Assembly: GCA_016212695.1 (NCBI GenBank)
Contig: JACREX010000009.1
Location: 1 to 33,196, forward strand
Origin: Bacteroidia bacterium
GTDB lineage: Bacteria > Bacteroidota > Bacteroidia > Bacteroidales > GWF2-35-48
DNA length: 33,196 bases
Direction of reading: 5' to 3'
Below the pieces are notes generated by a model. That model was not told the DNA's origin. It saw nothing but the letters and a program-made list of their open reading frames with translations, and did no database searches. Positions 10,336 through 20,875 of the stretch are shown here, piece by piece. Both the position numbers and the translations under genes were made by a program. Numbering within the stretch: position 1 is the first letter of the stretch; each line of letters begins with the position of its first letter.

Positions 10336-10893
10336 TTAATTCTTTTTAATATTTTTAAACGGGATACCGAATTCTTTTAATAAGGCATAACCTTCTTCAT
10401 CGCTTCCGGCATTGGTAACAAAGGTTATATTCATACCCATCATCTTGTGTATTTTATCAATATCTATTTCCGGGAAAATAATCTGTTCTGAAATACCCAG
10501 CGTATAATTCCCGCAGCCGTCGAATTTATATTCAACGCCCCTGAAATCACGGATACGGGGCAATGAAACGCAGATCAGCCTTTCAAGGAATTCATACATC
10601 CTGTCTTTTCTCAGCGTTACTTTAACGCCGATAGGCATATGTTTTCTCAATTTAAAATTAGAAATATCTTTTTTCGAAAGAGTGGTAACAGATTTCTGTC
10701 CTGAAATGGTTGACAATTCTGTCAAAGCCGCTTCGATCAGTTTTTTATCAGCAATTGCCTGGCCTACTCCCTGATTAATGATAATTTTTTCTAATCTTGG
10801 AACTTGCATTACGCTGGAATAATTAAATTCCTTTTTTAATGCAGGCACTATTTCTTCTCTGTATTTCTTTTTAAGAGTTGGAACGTAGTTCAT
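10336..10893 (-). CDS. rplE: Large-subunit ribosomal protein uL5
   Basis: Links 5S rRNA to the central protuberance and contacts P-site tRNA. The 185 residues hold the family segments [51 protein letters not shown] and the terminal [20 protein letters not shown]. Its start overlaps the rplX stop by one base, which suggests coupled translation. Confidence 0.97.
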   Translation of the reverse strand: MNYVPTLKKKYREEIVPALKKEFNYSSVMQVPRLEKIIINQGVGQAIADKKLIEAALTELSTISGQKSVTTLSKKDISNFKLRKHMPIGVKVTLRKDRMYEFLERLICVSLPRIRDFRGVEYKFDGCGNYTLGISEQIIFPEIDIDKIHKMMGMNITFVTNAGSDEEGYALLKEFGIPFKNIKKN

Positions 10894-11216
10894 TATTTAA
10901 TCTCCTCACCTGATTTTTTGGAATATCTGACTAATTTATTGTCTTTATTTAATTTTTTCCCGATCCGGGTTGGTTTGCCGCTGGCCGGATCTACCAGCAT
11001 TAAATTTGAAATATGAATGGGAGCTTCTTTCTTTACAATACCTCCCTGCGGATGCGATGCATTGGGTTTTGTGTGTTTGGATACCAAGTTCACGCCTTCC
11101 ACAATCGCTTTTTCGGTCTTTGTAATAATTTCTAAAACTTTTCCCTGTTGGCCTTTGGAGTCGCCTGCAGTAACAATTACAGTATCTCCTTTTTTTATGT
11201 GTAATTTTCTTTTCAT
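10893..11216 (-). CDS. rplX: Large-subunit ribosomal protein uL24
   Basis: An assembly initiator of the 50S subunit near the exit tunnel. The 107 residues start with a KOW motif ([20 protein letters not shown]) and carry [17 protein letters not shown] downstream. The 84-base gap before it, after rplN, is the one wide gap in the operon with no heptamer array; I see no gene or clear signal there. Confidence 0.96.
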   Translation of the reverse strand: MKRKLHIKKGDTVIVTAGDSKGQQGKVLEIITKTEKAIVEGVNLVSKHTKPNASHPQGGIVKKEAPIHISNLMLVDPASGKPTRIGKKLNKDNKLVRYSKKSGEEIK

Positions 11217-11300
11217 AATTTGTAATTCAACATCTTTTTTTTCACGTCCTTCCTTTGTCAGGATAAACGCTGACGCAAAGTTCGCAATAATTTATAATTC

Positions 11301-11669
11301 TTATAATACTTCCGGTGCAAGAGAAACAATTTTCATATACTGCTTTTCTCTCAATTCTCTTGCTACAGGGCCAAAAATACGGGTACCCCTGATTTCATCT
11401 GTCGGATTAAGCAGCACCACGGCATTATCATCAAACCGGATGTAAGAGCCGTCGGGTCTTTTAACTTCTTTTTTGGTTCTTACAACAACTGCTTTTGTAA
11501 CGGTGCCTTTTTTTACTTCACTGGCAGGCAAAGCGGTTTTTACAGTGACAATAATTTTATCGCCTACAGAGGCATACCTTCTCTTCGTGCCGCCAAGCAC
11601 CCTGATGCAGAGTACTTCTTTTGCCCCGCTATTGTCAGCGACTATTAATTTTGACTCTTGCTGTATCAT
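11301..11669 (-). CDS. rplN: Large-subunit ribosomal protein uL14
   Basis: A 50S protein forming an intersubunit bridge near bS and EF-G contact sites. The 122 residues begin [20 protein letters not shown] and include the signature region [19 protein letters not shown] and DNAVVLLN. It starts 2 bases after rpsQ ends. The length matches the family exactly. Confidence 0.97.
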   Translation of the reverse strand: MIQQESKLIVADNSGAKEVLCIRVLGGTKRRYASVGDKIIVTVKTALPASEVKKGTVTKAVVVRTKKEVKRPDGSYIRFDDNAVVLLNPTDEIRGTRIFGPVARELREKQYMKIVSLAPEVL

Positions 11670-11671
11670 TG

Positions 11672-11929
11672 TTATTTAACTTTTTCTATAATTTCGACTA
11701 ATCTCCAGTTTTTTTGCTTGCTCATCGGACGCGTTTCTGTAACTTTTACAGTGTCGCCGATATCACAGGCATTGCCCTCATCGTGTGCATAAAGCTTTTT
11801 GGTTCTGTTTATAAACTTGCCGTATTTTGCATGTTTAACCCTTCTTTTCACAGCAACAACAATGGTCTTATCCATTTTATTACTGACAACAACACCAATT
11901 TTTTCTTTTCTGAAATTTCTTGTTTCCAT
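11672..11929 (-). CDS. rpsQ: Small-subunit ribosomal protein uS17
   Basis: An early-binding 30S protein with an OB fold. Among its 85 residues are [33 protein letters not shown], and the signature [20 protein letters not shown]. It is tightly packed between rpmC and rplN. Confidence 0.97.
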   Translation of the reverse strand: METRNFRKEKIGVVVSNKMDKTIVVAVKRRVKHAKYGKFINRTKKLYAHDEGNACDIGDTVKVTETRPMSKQKNWRLVEIIEKVK

Positions 11930-11937
11930 GTATTAAA

Positions 11938-12135
11938 CTATTTCTTATTTAATTCTCTTTTTTTAAATTCCGTTTTCATCCGGGCAATGATCCTGCGCGT
12001 TTTTTTAATCTTCATCGGATTTTCTAATGGAGATACCGCATGATTGAATTTAAGACGAACCAACAACGTCTTTGTATCGTCAATTCTTTCTTTTAATTCG
12101 GGAGTCGTTAACTCTTTTATTTCAGCCGTTTTCAT
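11938..12135 (-). CDS. rpmC: Large-subunit ribosomal protein uL29
   Basis: A small two-helix protein at the tunnel exit that helps dock trigger factor and SRP. Of 65 residues, MKTAEIKELTTPELKERIDD forms the first helix and the conserved HAVSPLENPMKIKKTRRIIA the turn and second helix. The position between rplP and rpsQ is canonical. Confidence 0.96.
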   Translation of the reverse strand: MKTAEIKELTTPELKERIDDTKTLLVRLKFNHAVSPLENPMKIKKTRRIIARMKTEFKKRELNKK

Positions 12136-12147
12136 CTTCTGATAGTA

Positions 12148-12582
12148 TTATATTGATGTTTGTGCGTATTCATAATCGGGCCTGACAATAAACTTGGTTA
12201 TAACAGGTAATTTTTGTGCGGCAAGCCGTAAAGCTTCTTTTGCCACTGCTACCGGAACGCCTTCTGCTTCAAAAAGCATTCTGCCCGGAGTCACCCTTGC
12301 AACAAACATTTCGGGCGCGCCTTTCCCTTTTCCCATTCTCACTTCTGCAGGCTTTTTGGTTATAGGTTTGTCAGGATATATCCTGATCCATATCTGGCCT
12401 TCACGTTTCATATAACGGGTGAGCGCCTGACGCGCAGCTTCTATCTGCCTTGCAGTGATCCAGCAAGTTTCCAGCGATTTAATGCCAAACGATCCGAATG
12501 CAAGAGAATTTCCGCTCTGTGCATTCCCTTTCATCTTCCCTTTCTGCTGCTTCCTGTATTTTTGTTTTTTTGGCTGTAACAT
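12148..12582 (-). CDS. rplP: Large-subunit ribosomal protein uL16
   Basis: Organises the A-site region of 50S and is needed for peptidyl transferase. The 144 residues start [20 protein letters not shown] and include the family blocks [39 protein letters not shown] and [20 protein letters not shown]. There is no anomaly. Confidence 0.97.
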   Translation of the reverse strand: MLQPKKQKYRKQQKGKMKGNAQSGNSLAFGSFGIKSLETCWITARQIEAARQALTRYMKREGQIWIRIYPDKPITKKPAEVRMGKGKGAPEMFVARVTPGRMLFEAEGVPVAVAKEALRLAAQKLPVITKFIVRPDYEYAQTSI

Positions 12583-12605
12583 TCTAAAAAATCTTAATAA
12601 TTATA

Positions 12606-13316
12606 TTATCTTTTATCTTTTTTCTTTTTATTCATCATGCCGCCTCTTGACTTCACTTCTTTTCCGCCAATATTGGGAGACAAGTCGCGTTTTCCGTATA
12701 CTTCGCCTTTACATATCCATACCTTAACGCCAAGCAAACCCACTTTGGTTAATGCTTCATCTTTGCAATAATCAATATCGGCCCGTAATGTATGCAGTGG
12801 AATTCTGCCGTCTTTAAAAGACTCGCGCCGGGCCATTTCAGCCCCGTTTAGCCTGCCGGATATTCCGATTTTAATTCCTTCGGCGCCCATTCTCATGGTT
12901 GATGCAATAGCCATTTTGATAGCCCTGCGGTAAGCGATCTTTCCTTCGATCTGCCGTGCAATATTGCTGGCAACAAGAACTGCATCTAATTCCGGACGTT
13001 TAATTTCAAATATATTTATCTGAACTTCTTTATGGGTTAATTTTTTAAGTTCTTCCTTTAGCTTATCAACTTCCTGCCCGCCTTTTCCAATGATTACACC
13101 AGGTCTTGCCGTATTTACGGTTATCGTTATAAGTTTCAAAGAGCGTTCAATAATAATTTTTGAAATGCTTGCCTTTGCCAAACGGGTATTTAAATACTTT
13201 CTGATCCTGTTGTCTTCAATCAGTTTGTCGGCATAATACTTACCGCCAAACCAGTTGGAATCCCATCCGTTGATGATTCCTAATCTGTTTGCTATTGGAT
13301 TAACCTTTTGTCCCAT
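12606..13316 (-). CDS. rpsC: Small-subunit ribosomal protein uS3
   Basis: Forms the mRNA entry channel with uS4 and uS5. In 236 residues it has an N-terminal helix region ([15 protein letters not shown]), a KH type-2 RNA-binding domain with the GxxG loop in [14 protein letters not shown], and the C-terminal domain with [21 protein letters not shown] lysine-rich tail ([10 protein letters not shown]) ends the protein. It starts 6 bases after rplV. Confidence 0.97.
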   Translation of the reverse strand: MGQKVNPIANRLGIINGWDSNWFGGKYYADKLIEDNRIRKYLNTRLAKASISKIIIERSLKLITITVNTARPGVIIGKGGQEVDKLKEELKKLTHKEVQINIFEIKRPELDAVLVASNIARQIEGKIAYRRAIKMAIASTMRMGAEGIKIGISGRLNGAEMARRESFKDGRIPLHTLRADIDYCKDEALTKVGLLGVKVWICKGEVYGKRDLSPNIGGKEVKSRGGMMNKKKKDKR

Positions 13317-13321
13317 CTATT

Positions 13322-13735
13322 TTATTCGGTTTGTGTTTCGTTTATTTTACTATCTAAAATTAAAGTCACATGATTTGATCTTTTCCTGATCCTGTAGCCC
13401 CTGCCCTGAGGAGCCGGCCTCAGTCGTTTCAACATTCTTGCAGAATCAACAAAAATTTCCTTTATATAAAGGTTGCTGTCTTCTATTCTTACCCCTTCAT
13501 TTTTTTGCTGCCAGTTGGCTATTGCCGATAATAAAAGCTTTTCAAGCCTCCCTGATGCTTCCTTTGGATGGTATTTTAATATCCCGAGAGCTTTATTGAC
13601 TTCTACGTTTCTTATCAGGTCGGCAACCAATCTCATTTTACGGGGAGATGTTTGGCAATTACGCAGAATAGCGAAGGTTTTCTGCTTCCGTTCTTCTTTT
13701 AATTGCTCTGCCCTGTTTCTTTTTCTTGCGCCCAT
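13322..13735 (-). CDS. rplV: Large-subunit ribosomal protein uL22
   Basis: Lines the peptide exit tunnel with a long beta hairpin. The 137 residues have a Bacteroidota-style basic N-terminal extension ([19 protein letters not shown]) before the core [15 protein letters not shown], and the hairpin-tip region [20 protein letters not shown]. No residues characteristic of macrolide resistance deletions are missing at the hairpin as far as I can judge. Confidence 0.96.
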   Translation of the reverse strand: MGARKRNRAEQLKEERKQKTFAILRNCQTSPRKMRLVADLIRNVEVNKALGILKYHPKEASGRLEKLLLSAIANWQQKNEGVRIEDSNLYIKEIFVDSARMLKRLRPAPQGRGYRIRKRSNHVTLILDSKINETQTE

Positions 13736-13747
13736 TATTACTGCGTT

Positions 13748-14029
13748 TTATTGTGAAGTTTCCGCTTTTTTATGCCCTGAATGACCTCTGAAGGTACGGG
13801 TATAGGCAAATTCGCCTAATTTATGCCCGACCATATTTTCAGTAATATAAACCGGAACAAATTTATTTCCGTTATGTACTGCTATTGTATGACCTACAAA
13901 ATCGGGAGAAATCATAGACCGGCGCGCCCAGGTTTTAATAACGGTTTTTTTCTTGGACGTATTCATCGCCAATACTTTTTTCTCTAATTTTATGTCAATA
14001 AAAGGACCTTTTTTTAACGATCTGCTCAT
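13748..14029 (-). CDS. rpsS: Small-subunit ribosomal protein uS19
   Basis: Forms a head complex with uS13 and contacts tRNA at the A site. The 93 residues start [20 protein letters not shown] and include the signature [20 protein letters not shown] and [15 protein letters not shown]. It lies between rplB and rplV, the standard S10-operon order. Confidence 0.97.
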   Translation of the reverse strand: MSRSLKKGPFIDIKLEKKVLAMNTSKKKTVIKTWARRSMISPDFVGHTIAVHNGNKFVPVYITENMVGHKLGEFAYTRTFRGHSGHKKAETSQ

Positions 14030-14052
14030 AATTTTGTAGCTAATTATTCAAA

Positions 14053-14877
14053 CTATTTTTTTCTTCTTTCAACGATATATTTGTTTGATTCTTTCTTGGG
14101 TTTTCTTGTCTTGTAGCCTTTGGCCAGCAATCCTTTTCTCGATCTAGGATGTCCTCCAGAAGCACGGCCTTCGCCCCCGCCCATGGGATGATCAACCGGG
14201 TTCATGGCAACGCCCCTGTTTCTCGGCCGTCTGCCCAACCATCTTGTACGACCGGCTTTCCCTGATTTTTCAAGGCCATGATCAGCATTCGAAACTGTGC
14301 CAATGGTTGCTTTGCATTTAACAAGAACTTTCCGTAATTCACCTGAGGGCATTCTTAATACCGCATATTTTCCTTCTCTTGAAGTAAGTTGTGCAAACGA
14401 ACCGGCACTTCTTGCTATCTTGGCGCCCTGACCGGGTCTTTGTTCTATATTGTGAACAATAATACCAAGTGGAATATCCGATAAAAACAAAGCATTTCCA
14501 ATTTCAGGAGCTACATTAATCCCGGATAATAATTTTTGTCCGATTTGTAATCCTGCAGGCGCTATGATATATCTTTTCTCACCGTCGGTATATACTAACA
14601 GGGCGATTCGCGCTGTCCTGTTGGGATCATACTCAATCGATTTAACAGTTGCCGGAATACTATCTTTTTCTCTTAAAAAATCAATAATCCGGTAGCTTCT
14701 TTTATGACCGCCTCCGAGGTATCGCATGGTCATTTTTCCGGAGTTATTTCTGCCGCCGGTTTTTCGGATCGCTTTTACCAGGGACTTTTCGGGAGTTGTT
14801 TTTGTAATCTCATCGAAAGTACTGATCGTTCTGTATCTCTGACCCGGTGTTACCGGATTTAATTTTCTTACTGCCAT
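14053..14877 (-). CDS. rplB: Large-subunit ribosomal protein uL2
   Basis: The most conserved 50S protein, needed for subunit joining and near the peptidyl transferase centre. All 274 residues align with the family layout: [20 protein letters not shown], the OB and SH3-like core, and the catalytic-centre loop [20 protein letters not shown] with its conserved histidine. The C-terminal [20 protein letters not shown] is complete. Confidence 0.98.
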   Translation of the reverse strand: MAVRKLNPVTPGQRYRTISTFDEITKTTPEKSLVKAIRKTGGRNNSGKMTMRYLGGGHKRSYRIIDFLREKDSIPATVKSIEYDPNRTARIALLVYTDGEKRYIIAPAGLQIGQKLLSGINVAPEIGNALFLSDIPLGIIVHNIEQRPGQGAKIARSAGSFAQLTSREGKYAVLRMPSGELRKVLVKCKATIGTVSNADHGLEKSGKAGRTRWLGRRPRNRGVAMNPVDHPMGGGEGRASGGHPRSRKGLLAKGYKTRKPKKESNKYIVERRKK

Positions 14878-14882
14878 TTTAC

Positions 14883-15176
14883 TTATATATTGCTAAAGAA
14901 ATCAATTTTATCACCTGCTGCCAATGTAATAATAGCCTTCTTAAAAGAATTTGTCTTTCCGGAAACTATACCGGTTTTAGAATATCTGCTTTTCTGCTTA
15001 CCGCCATATCTCAATGTGTTAATCGAAATGACCGTAACGCCATACATATCCTGAACGGCTTTCTTTATCTGAAGCTTGTTCGAGTTCTTTTCGACAATCA
15101 CTGCATAGCGATTTAATTTATCGCCCTGAATCGTCATTTTTTCTGTTACAATAGGTCTGATTAATATATTATCCAT
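14883..15176 (-). CDS. rplW: Large-subunit ribosomal protein uL23
   Basis: Tunnel-exit protein that docks trigger factor and SRP. The 97 residues start [20 protein letters not shown] and hold the RNA-binding segment [20 protein letters not shown] and the extended loop [20 protein letters not shown]. The length is typical. Confidence 0.96.
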   Translation of the reverse strand: MDNILIRPIVTEKMTIQGDKLNRYAVIVEKNSNKLQIKKAVQDMYGVTVISINTLRYGGKQKSRYSKTGIVSGKTNSFKKAIITLAAGDKIDFFSNI

Positions 15177-15181
15177 TGCTA

Positions 15182-15811
15182 TTAAATTCCAAAGGTTTTT
15201 TCTAAAACGTCAATTGAACGCTCGGCGAACAATAAAGTTGATGAACTCAGGATGTCGTAAGTATTTAATTCTGAAATCGTTACAACCTTAGAGTCCTGTA
15301 AATTTCGAGACGACAAATATATATTATTATTTGGTTCCGCTAAAATAAAAAGCAACTTTTTATCATGAATCTTCAAATTATTTTTCAGAGCAAGGAATTC
15401 CTTGGTTTTTGGCTGTTCCAGGTTGAAATCTTCAAGAATGATAATCTCATTGTTTTTTGCTTTATAAGTTAAAGCCGATTTGCGCGCCAGATGCTTTACT
15501 TTTTTATTCAACTTGAAGCTGTAATCTCTCGGCTTCGGGCCAAAAGTTCTACCTCCTCCGACAAATATGGGTGATTTGGCGCTTCCTGCACGCGCTCCGC
15601 CGGTACCTTTTTGCCTTTTGATTTTTCGGGTACTGCCGGATACTTCGCTTTTCTCTTTAGTTTTATGAGTGCCCTGACGTTTATTTGCCATGTGTTGCTT
15701 TACATCAAGATATATGGCATGGTCATTGGGCTCAATTCCGAAAATCGAATCATTCAGCTCGATTCTTTTTCCGGTATCTTCTCCTGCTTTGTTGTAAACA
15801 AATAGTTCCAT
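15182..15811 (-). CDS. rplD: Large-subunit ribosomal protein uL4
   Basis: Lines the exit tunnel constriction. It is 209 residues, with the tunnel loop [20 protein letters not shown] followed by [20 protein letters not shown]. In E. coli uL4 represses its own operon; no matching leader is visible here, so regulation is unknown. Its ATG shares bases with the rplC stop (one-base overlap), indicating coupling. Confidence 0.96.
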   Translation of the reverse strand: MELFVYNKAGEDTGKRIELNDSIFGIEPNDHAIYLDVKQHMANKRQGTHKTKEKSEVSGSTRKIKRQKGTGGARAGSAKSPIFVGGGRTFGPKPRDYSFKLNKKVKHLARKSALTYKAKNNEIIILEDFNLEQPKTKEFLALKNNLKIHDKKLLFILAEPNNNIYLSSRNLQDSKVVTISELNTYDILSSSTLLFAERSIDVLEKTFGI

Positions 15812-16428
15812 TACTTTTTAATAATTAAATATGAACCTTTAGATCCAGGCACCTGGCCTTTAACTAACAATAAATTATTTTCAGGTATTACTTTCAAAAG
15901 CCGTAAACTTAAAAACTTCACATTGTTTCCACCGGTTCTTCCGGCCATTCTCATGCCTTTAAGAACCCTGGATGGCCATGATGATCCTCCTAATGAACCG
16001 GGCGCTCTCAGCCTGTTGTGCTGTCCATGTGTAGATGCTCCGACTCCGCTGAACCCATATCTTTTAACTACACCCTGAAATCCTTTTCCCTTGGACTTCC
16101 CGATAACATCAACAAATTCGCCTTCAGTAAAAATATCAACCGTGATTTTATCTCCCAATTTTTTTTCGTTACCAAAACCAGTGAATTCAGCCAATTTCGC
16201 CTTGGGTACTGTTGCCGCTTTTTTGAAATGCCCTAAAAGCGGTTTATTTGAGTGCTTTTCTTTGACATCCTCAAAACCGATCTGGATAGCGTCATAACCA
16301 TCCTTTTCAACAGTTTTTACCTGAGTAACGACACAAGGGCCTGCTTCTATTACAGTACATGGAATATTTTTACCATCCTCATTGTAAATGGAAGTCATTC
16401 CAACTTTTTTCCCAATAATACCTTGCAT
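15811..16428 (-). CDS. rplC: Large-subunit ribosomal protein uL3
   Basis: One of two assembly initiators of 50S. The 205 residues start [20 protein letters not shown] and include the finger that reaches the catalytic centre ([40 protein letters not shown]). The GQ dipeptide methylated in other bacteria is present. It follows rpsJ after 33 bases that contain a faint TTTACGA-type motif. Confidence 0.97.
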   Translation of the reverse strand: MQGIIGKKVGMTSIYNEDGKNIPCTVIEAGPCVVTQVKTVEKDGYDAIQIGFEDVKEKHSNKPLLGHFKKAATVPKAKLAEFTGFGNEKKLGDKITVDIFTEGEFVDVIGKSKGKGFQGVVKRYGFSGVGASTHGQHNRLRAPGSLGGSSWPSRVLKGMRMAGRTGGNNVKFLSLRLLKVIPENNLLLVKGQVPGSKGSYLIIKK

Positions 16429-16461
16429 ACTTTTTTATATTTACGATTTATCAAAATCTTA

Positions 16462-16767
16462 TCAAACTTTTATTTCCACTTCAACGCCACTGGGTAATTC
16501 CAACTTCATCAGGGCATCTATTGTATTTGCCGTGGTGCTGTATATATCGAGCAACCTTTTGTATGAAGAAAGTTCGAATTGTTCTCTTGCTTTTTTGTTA
16601 ACAAAAGTTGATCGGTTTACAGTGAAAATCCTGTTATGAGTGGGTAACGGAATCGGGCCGTTTACCACAGCGCCTGTTGATTTCACTGTTTTTACAATCT
16701 TTTCAGCAGATTTATCCACTAAATTGTGATCGTAAGATTTTAACTTTATTCTAATCTTTTGACTCAT
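16462..16767 (-). CDS. rpsJ: Small-subunit ribosomal protein uS10
   Basis: A 30S head protein that also serves as the NusE partner of NusB in antitermination. The 101 residues begin [20 protein letters not shown] and contain the signature [20 protein letters not shown]. It comes directly after fusA with no tuf gene between, the Bacteroidota arrangement. Confidence 0.97.
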   Translation of the reverse strand: MSQKIRIKLKSYDHNLVDKSAEKIVKTVKSTGAVVNGPIPLPTHNRIFTVNRSTFVNKKAREQFELSSYKRLLDIYSTTANTIDALMKLELPSGVEVEIKV

Positions 16768-16778
16768 AGTATTTATAA

Positions 16779-18878
16779 CTAAAATCTATATAAAAATAAA
16801 TGGAATATTTTTTCTGCAACCTCTTCGGGTACCTGTGCATAATGAGATACTTCAAGACTTGATGAAGCTCTCCCTGAAGTTATTGTCCTAAGAACGGTGA
16901 TATAACCGAATGTTTCTGCCAGGGGAACCAATGCTTTTATAACCCTTGCTTTACCTTTGCTCTCTTCCATACCCAATATCTGGCCTCTTCTGCGGTTAAA
17001 GTCAGCAATCACATCGCCCATATATTCTTCGGGAGTAATAACTTCAGCTTTCATTACCGGTTCAAGAAGTACCGGATCTGCTTTTCTGGATGCTTCTTTA
17101 AGCGCAATTTTTGCTGCTATTTCGAACGATAAAGCATCTGAGTCTACAGGGTGTGTGGAACCATCAAGTAATGTGACTTTTAAACTTTCAAAAGGGTAAC
17201 CGCTCAATGGTCCGTTTGATAACCCTTCTTTAAAGCCCTTTTCAACAGCCGCTATATATTCTTTGGGGATAACTCCCCCTTTAATTTCATTGATAAATTG
17301 TAATCCTCTTGTTCCTTTATCTGCAGGGGAAATTTTCACTGATATATCTGCAAATCTTCCTCTGCCGCCCGTCTGTTTTTTAAAAATTTCCCTGTGTTCA
17401 ACTATGCTTGTTATGGCTTCTTTGTATGCTACCTGGGGTGTTCCCTGATTGCATTCCACATTAAATTCCCTTTTGAGCCGGTCAACAAGAATCTCCAGAT
17501 GAAGTTCACCCATCCCGCTCATCAACGTCTGACCTGTATTTTCATCTACTCTGACTGTAAATGTAGGATCTTCTTCTGTGAGTTTGGATAAGGCATGGCT
17601 TAATTTATCAAAATCTGCCTGGGTGATTGGTTCAATGGCAATACCTAAAACGGGTAACGGGAAATTTATTGTTTCCAATAACACAGGATGTTTTTCATCT
17701 GTAAGAGAATCGCCTGTGCGAATATCCTTGAATCCGGCAACAGCGCAAATATCGCCCGCCTCAATAATTTCTTTCGGAATCTGTTTGTTTGCATGCATCT
17801 GGAATAAACGGGAAATTCTTTCTTTTCTATCTGTTCTTACATTATATATATAGGTGCCTTCAGAAACGGCACCGGAATACACCCTGATAAATGCCAGCCG
17901 GCCTACAAAGGGATCGGTTGCAATTTTAAATGCCAACCCGCAGAATGGCTCGCTGACTTCCGGTTTTCTTTCAATTTCTTTTTCAGCTTTCGGATCTATG
18001 CCCTTTATAGCGCCAATATCAACAGGGCTTGGCAATAAACAGGCGATTGCATCCAATAATTTCTGGATACCTTTGTTCCTGAAGGCAGCGCCGCAGAAAA
18101 CGGGAATAATTTTTCTACTGATAGTGGCGTTTCTTGCTGCAACAAGGAATTCATCAACTGTAATATTATTCCTGTTTTCAAAAAATTTTTCCATGATGGC
18201 ATCATCTGTCTCAATCACTTTTTCAACAAGCTTCTCGCGCCACTCTTCGGTCATCTCTTTAAGGTCGTCCGGAATTTCAATAACATTATAGTTAACGCCC
18301 AAATCGTCTTCATTCCAGGTAATGGCCTGCCTGTTAATCAAATCTACTACACCTATAAAAGATTCTTCAACCCCGATGGGTATCTGAAAAGGAACAGGAT
18401 TAGCGCCGAGTTTTGTACTTATCTGATTGACAACACTGAAAAAATCGGCTCCGGACCGGTCCATCTTATTCACAAATGCAATCCTGGGAACATTGTATTT
18501 ATCAGCCTGTCTCCAAACCGTTTCTGACTGTGGCTGAACGCCGCCCACTGCACAAAATACAGTGATTGCGCCGTCGAGCACTCTCAATGATCTTTCTACT
18601 TCAACCGTAAAATCAACATGTCCGGGTGTATCAATGATATTAATCTTGTATTGGTTGCCATTCCAGTTCCAAAAAGTAGTAGTAGCGGCAGAAGTGATAG
18701 TGATCCCGCGCTCCTGTTCCTGAACCATCCAGTCCATGGTAGCCGTACCTTCATCAACTTCGCCGATACGATGATTGATACCGGTATAATAAAGTATCCG
18801 TTCGGTAGTAGTAGTCTTGCCGGCATCAATGTGCGCCATTATGCCGATGTTCCTTGTATATCTGAGATCAAGACTCAT
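16779..18878 (-). CDS. fusA: Elongation factor G
   Basis: GTPase that drives translocation and, with RRF, ribosome recycling. The 699 residues contain all GTPase motifs: P-loop AHIDAGKTT (15-23), switch [20 protein letters not shown] and [10 protein letters not shown]. Domains II to V follow, with [11 protein letters not shown] and [20 protein letters not shown]. The last residues ([13 protein letters not shown]) are hydrophobic and unlike the usual lysine-rich ending, a possible late frameshift or natural variation. The position in the str cluster argues for the housekeeping EF-G. Confidence 0.97.
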   Translation of the reverse strand: MSLDLRYTRNIGIMAHIDAGKTTTTERILYYTGINHRIGEVDEGTATMDWMVQEQERGITITSAATTTFWNWNGNQYKINIIDTPGHVDFTVEVERSLRVLDGAITVFCAVGGVQPQSETVWRQADKYNVPRIAFVNKMDRSGADFFSVVNQISTKLGANPVPFQIPIGVEESFIGVVDLINRQAITWNEDDLGVNYNVIEIPDDLKEMTEEWREKLVEKVIETDDAIMEKFFENRNNITVDEFLVAARNATISRKIIPVFCGAAFRNKGIQKLLDAIACLLPSPVDIGAIKGIDPKAEKEIERKPEVSEPFCGLAFKIATDPFVGRLAFIRVYSGAVSEGTYIYNVRTDRKERISRLFQMHANKQIPKEIIEAGDICAVAGFKDIRTGDSLTDEKHPVLLETINFPLPVLGIAIEPITQADFDKLSHALSKLTEEDPTFTVRVDENTGQTLMSGMGELHLEILVDRLKREFNVECNQGTPQVAYKEAITSIVEHREIFKKQTGGRGRFADISVKISPADKGTRGLQFINEIKGGVIPKEYIAAVEKGFKEGLSNGPLSGYPFESLKVTLLDGSTHPVDSDALSFEIAAKIALKEASRKADPVLLEPVMKAEVITPEEYMGDVIADFNRRRGQILGMEESKGKARVIKALVPLAETFGYITVLRTITSGRASSSLEVSHYAQVPEEVAEKIFHLFLYRF

Positions 18879-18898
18879 TTCTGTTACCGAATATCTGT

Positions 18899-19375
18899 TT
18901 AAAATTTAAAGTGGGAAAATGCCTTGTTGGCATCTGCCATTCTGTGCGTGTCTTCTTTCTTCTTGTAAGCGCCGCCTTCTTCGTTATAAGCAGCCATAAT
19001 CTCAGCGGCAAGTTTTTCTTTCATCGATCTTCCGCCTCTTGACCGGGCATACTCAATGAGCCACTTATTGCTTACGGAAACTCTTCTGTCGGGCCTTAAC
19101 TCTGTAGGTACCTGAAATGTTGCACCGCCAATTCTTCGGCTTTTTACTTCTACCGAAGGAGTGATATTCTGAAGCGCTTTTTTCCAGATTTCAAGCGCTG
19201 TAAAGCCTTTGTCCTTCATTTTTTCTCCAACGATATCCAAAGCCTCATAGAATATCGTGTAAGAAATACTTTTTTTACCTCTGAGCATAAGGTCATTTAC
19301 AAATCTTGTTACCAAAATATCATTGAATTTTGGGTCTGGTAACAACATTCTGCGTTTTGCTTTGTTTTTTCTCAT
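18899..19375 (-). CDS. rpsG: Small-subunit ribosomal protein uS7
   Basis: Primary binder of the 16S 3' major domain, and the str-operon repressor in E. coli. In 158 residues are [20 protein letters not shown], the beta hairpin region [20 protein letters not shown] and a C-terminal [10 protein letters not shown]. It lies between rpsL and fusA as expected. Confidence 0.97.
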   Translation of the reverse strand: MRKNKAKRRMLLPDPKFNDILVTRFVNDLMLRGKKSISYTIFYEALDIVGEKMKDKGFTALEIWKKALQNITPSVEVKSRRIGGATFQVPTELRPDRRVSVSNKWLIEYARSRGGRSMKEKLAAEIMAAYNEEGGAYKKKEDTHRMADANKAFSHFKF

Positions 19376-19405
19376 AATTATTTAATCCTTGACTTTGTTA
19401 CTAAT

Positions 19406-19807
19406 TTATTTTTTTGCAGCAGCAGCGGTTTTAGACACTTTGGGCCTCTTGGCCCCGTATTTTGAACGGCGCTGCTTTCTGCCTTCAACGCCAGATGTAT
19501 CAAGCGCTCCCCTGATAATATGATAACGAACTCCGGGCAAATCTTTAACCCTTCCTCCCCTGATCATGACAATAGAGTGCTCCTGAAGATTGTGGCCTTC
19601 GCCAGGAATATAAGCGGTAACTTCGATACTGTTGGTTAACCTTACCCTGGCAACTTTTCTCATAGCAGAGTTGGGTTTCTTTGGAGTTGTAGTATAGACT
19701 CTGGTGCAAACACCTCTTCTCTGCGGACAGGAATTCAGCGCTGGCGCTTTACTCTTAACAGGAAGTTCAGCTCTTCCCTTTCTGACTAATTGCTGTATTG
19801 TAGGCAT
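19406..19807 (-). CDS. rpsL: Small-subunit ribosomal protein uS12
   Basis: Decoding-centre protein that controls accuracy. The 133 residues include [18 protein letters not shown] and [10 protein letters not shown], with the modified-aspartate site in [13 protein letters not shown]. The two lysines where streptomycin-resistance substitutions usually arise (in TPKKPNS and GRVKDLPG) are wild type. It is the first gene of the superoperon, about 40 bases downstream of a strong promoter. Confidence 0.98.
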   Translation of the reverse strand: MPTIQQLVRKGRAELPVKSKAPALNSCPQRRGVCTRVYTTTPKKPNSAMRKVARVRLTNSIEVTAYIPGEGHNLQEHSIVMIRGGRVKDLPGVRYHIIRGALDTSGVEGRKQRRSKYGAKRPKVSKTAAAAKK

Positions 19808-19853
19808 ATCAATACTTTTTCTTGTTTTATTAAATTTTATTTAAAATGGGTTG

Positions 19854-19884
19854 CAAAGGTATTGCTTTTATTTAAAAAAACAAA
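19854..19884 (-). promoter_or_regulatory. Bacteroidota-type promoter of the str-S10-spc-alpha operon
   Basis: On the minus strand, TTTG (plus-strand CAAA at 19881-19884) is followed 19 bases later by TACCTTTG (plus-strand CAAAGGTA at 19854-19861). This is the published Bacteroidetes primary sigma factor pattern, TTTG / 19-21 / TAnnTTTG. Transcription would begin about 7 bases on, leaving a roughly 40-base leader before rpsL. No comparable promoter was found inside the operon. Confidence 0.75.
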
Positions 19885-19966
19885 CGTGTTGACAATTATT
19901 TTTCTATTTTTTCAACAATTAATCAACAACTTTAATCTAAACCAAACGCTGTGCTCATCAGTGAAA

Positions 19967-20002
19967 GAATTAATACGCTAACCTTCAGGATGTTATTAAT
20001 TC
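19967..20002 (-). terminator. Possible hairpin terminator after the SUMF1-like gene
   Basis: GAATTAATA (19967-19975) and TATTAATTC (19994-20002) are perfect 9-bp inverted arms with an 18-base loop, 6 bases past the stop codon of the gene. A short U-rich run (TTCTTTC) follows in the transcript. The stem is AT-rich and therefore weak, but its place between a gene end and the rpsL promoter fits a terminator. Confidence 0.45.
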
Positions 20003-20008
20003 GGATGG

Positions 20009-20797
20009 TTAAATTGGCAATACAAGACGGAATCCGTTAGCGTTTGTCCGAAAGTTTGGGAAAAACCTATAACGGGTGGCAATCCGGATGTCATTCGACT
20101 GGCTATACCATGAACCTCCTCTCAGAACCCTGTCTTTTCCTTTATCAGGCCCTTTAGGATTTGAAGCAGGGCTGTTACTGTAGTAATTGCCATCATAAAA
20201 ATCGTTGCACCACTCCCACACATTCCCGCTCATGTCGAATAATCCGAGTTCATTCGGTTTTTTCTGGCCAACAGGATGAATTTTTTTATCAGTTTTAAGG
20301 CTGTACCATGCAACATCAGAAGCAGTATTACTTCCGCTAAATTTTAAATTCTGGCTTTTATTTCCCCCCCTTGCCGCAAATTCCCATTCAACTTCTGTTG
20401 GAAGCCTGAAATTTTTCCCTGTTTTTTCATTCAGTTTTTTAATGAACATCTGAACATCAATCCATGAAACTCCATCCACCGGGCAATCGGCGCATTCCTC
20501 GCCGTAACTCGGATTTTCACCGCCCATTATCTCAATCCATTCCTTCTGTGTAACTTCATATTTCCCTATATAAAAGTTGCTGACAGTAACCTTATGAATG
20601 GGTTGTTCATCTTTAGTACATTCGCCGCATGCAATATTCGGATCGTTTTGTCCCATCTGGAATGTGCCGCCTTCGACTAAAATCATATTTTCCTCAATAG
20701 AACTTTCTTGTTTCTGACCCAGAGCAAATATTGAAGTAATAAAAGGAGGGCGATCTAAATAAACAAGAAAACTTATAATTATAAAAAATCTGAACAT
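20009..20797 (-). CDS. SUMF1 / formylglycine-generating-enzyme-like exported protein
   Basis: A 262-residue protein with an uncleaved or cleaved hydrophobic N-terminus (residues 1-25) and then one sulfatase-modifying-factor fold. Landmarks are ILVEGGTFQMGQND, FYIGKYEVTQKEWIEIMGG, CPVDGVSWIDVQMFIKKLN, FRLPTEVEWEFAARGG, GLFDMSGNVWEWCNDFYDG and RVLRGGSWYS, ending NANGFRLVLP. The family includes true formylglycine-generating enzymes, but also many proteins of unknown role such as gliding or T9SS components. No sulfatase is nearby, so catalysis is unproven. Cysteines are present in ACGECTKDE and EECADCP, not clearly the catalytic pair. Confidence 0.85.
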   Translation of the reverse strand: MFRFFIIISFLVYLDRPPFITSIFALGQKQESSIEENMILVEGGTFQMGQNDPNIACGECTKDEQPIHKVTVSNFYIGKYEVTQKEWIEIMGGENPSYGEECADCPVDGVSWIDVQMFIKKLNEKTGKNFRLPTEVEWEFAARGGNKSQNLKFSGSNTASDVAWYSLKTDKKIHPVGQKKPNELGLFDMSGNVWEWCNDFYDGNYYSNSPASNPKGPDKGKDRVLRGGSWYSQSNDIRIATRYRFFPNFRTNANGFRLVLPI

Positions 20798-20817
20798 CGG
20801 GAAAAATTTAATCCTGA

Positions 20818-20825
20818 CAAAAATA
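20818..20825 (-). promoter_or_regulatory. Possible -7 box for the SUMF1-like gene
   Basis: TATTTTTG on the minus strand fits TAnnTTTG, about 20 bases before the start codon. No TTG lies at the right upstream distance, so support is weak. Confidence 0.3.
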
Positions 20826-20875
20826 TTAAAGTAATTTTAAAACGAATGCTTTGAAGTCAAAAACAATTCACAATT

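Noticed and set aside
11217-11300. Internal promoter between rplN and rplX
   Set aside because: An ACTTTG string occurs but lacks TA at the right place and a -33 TTG.
16437-16455. Heptamer array between rpsJ and rplC
   Set aside because: Only one or two TTTACGA-like motifs; not enough for a repeat call.
17854-18291. Plus-strand frame of 145 codons opposite fusA
   Set aside because: Antisense to an essential conserved gene, no family features.
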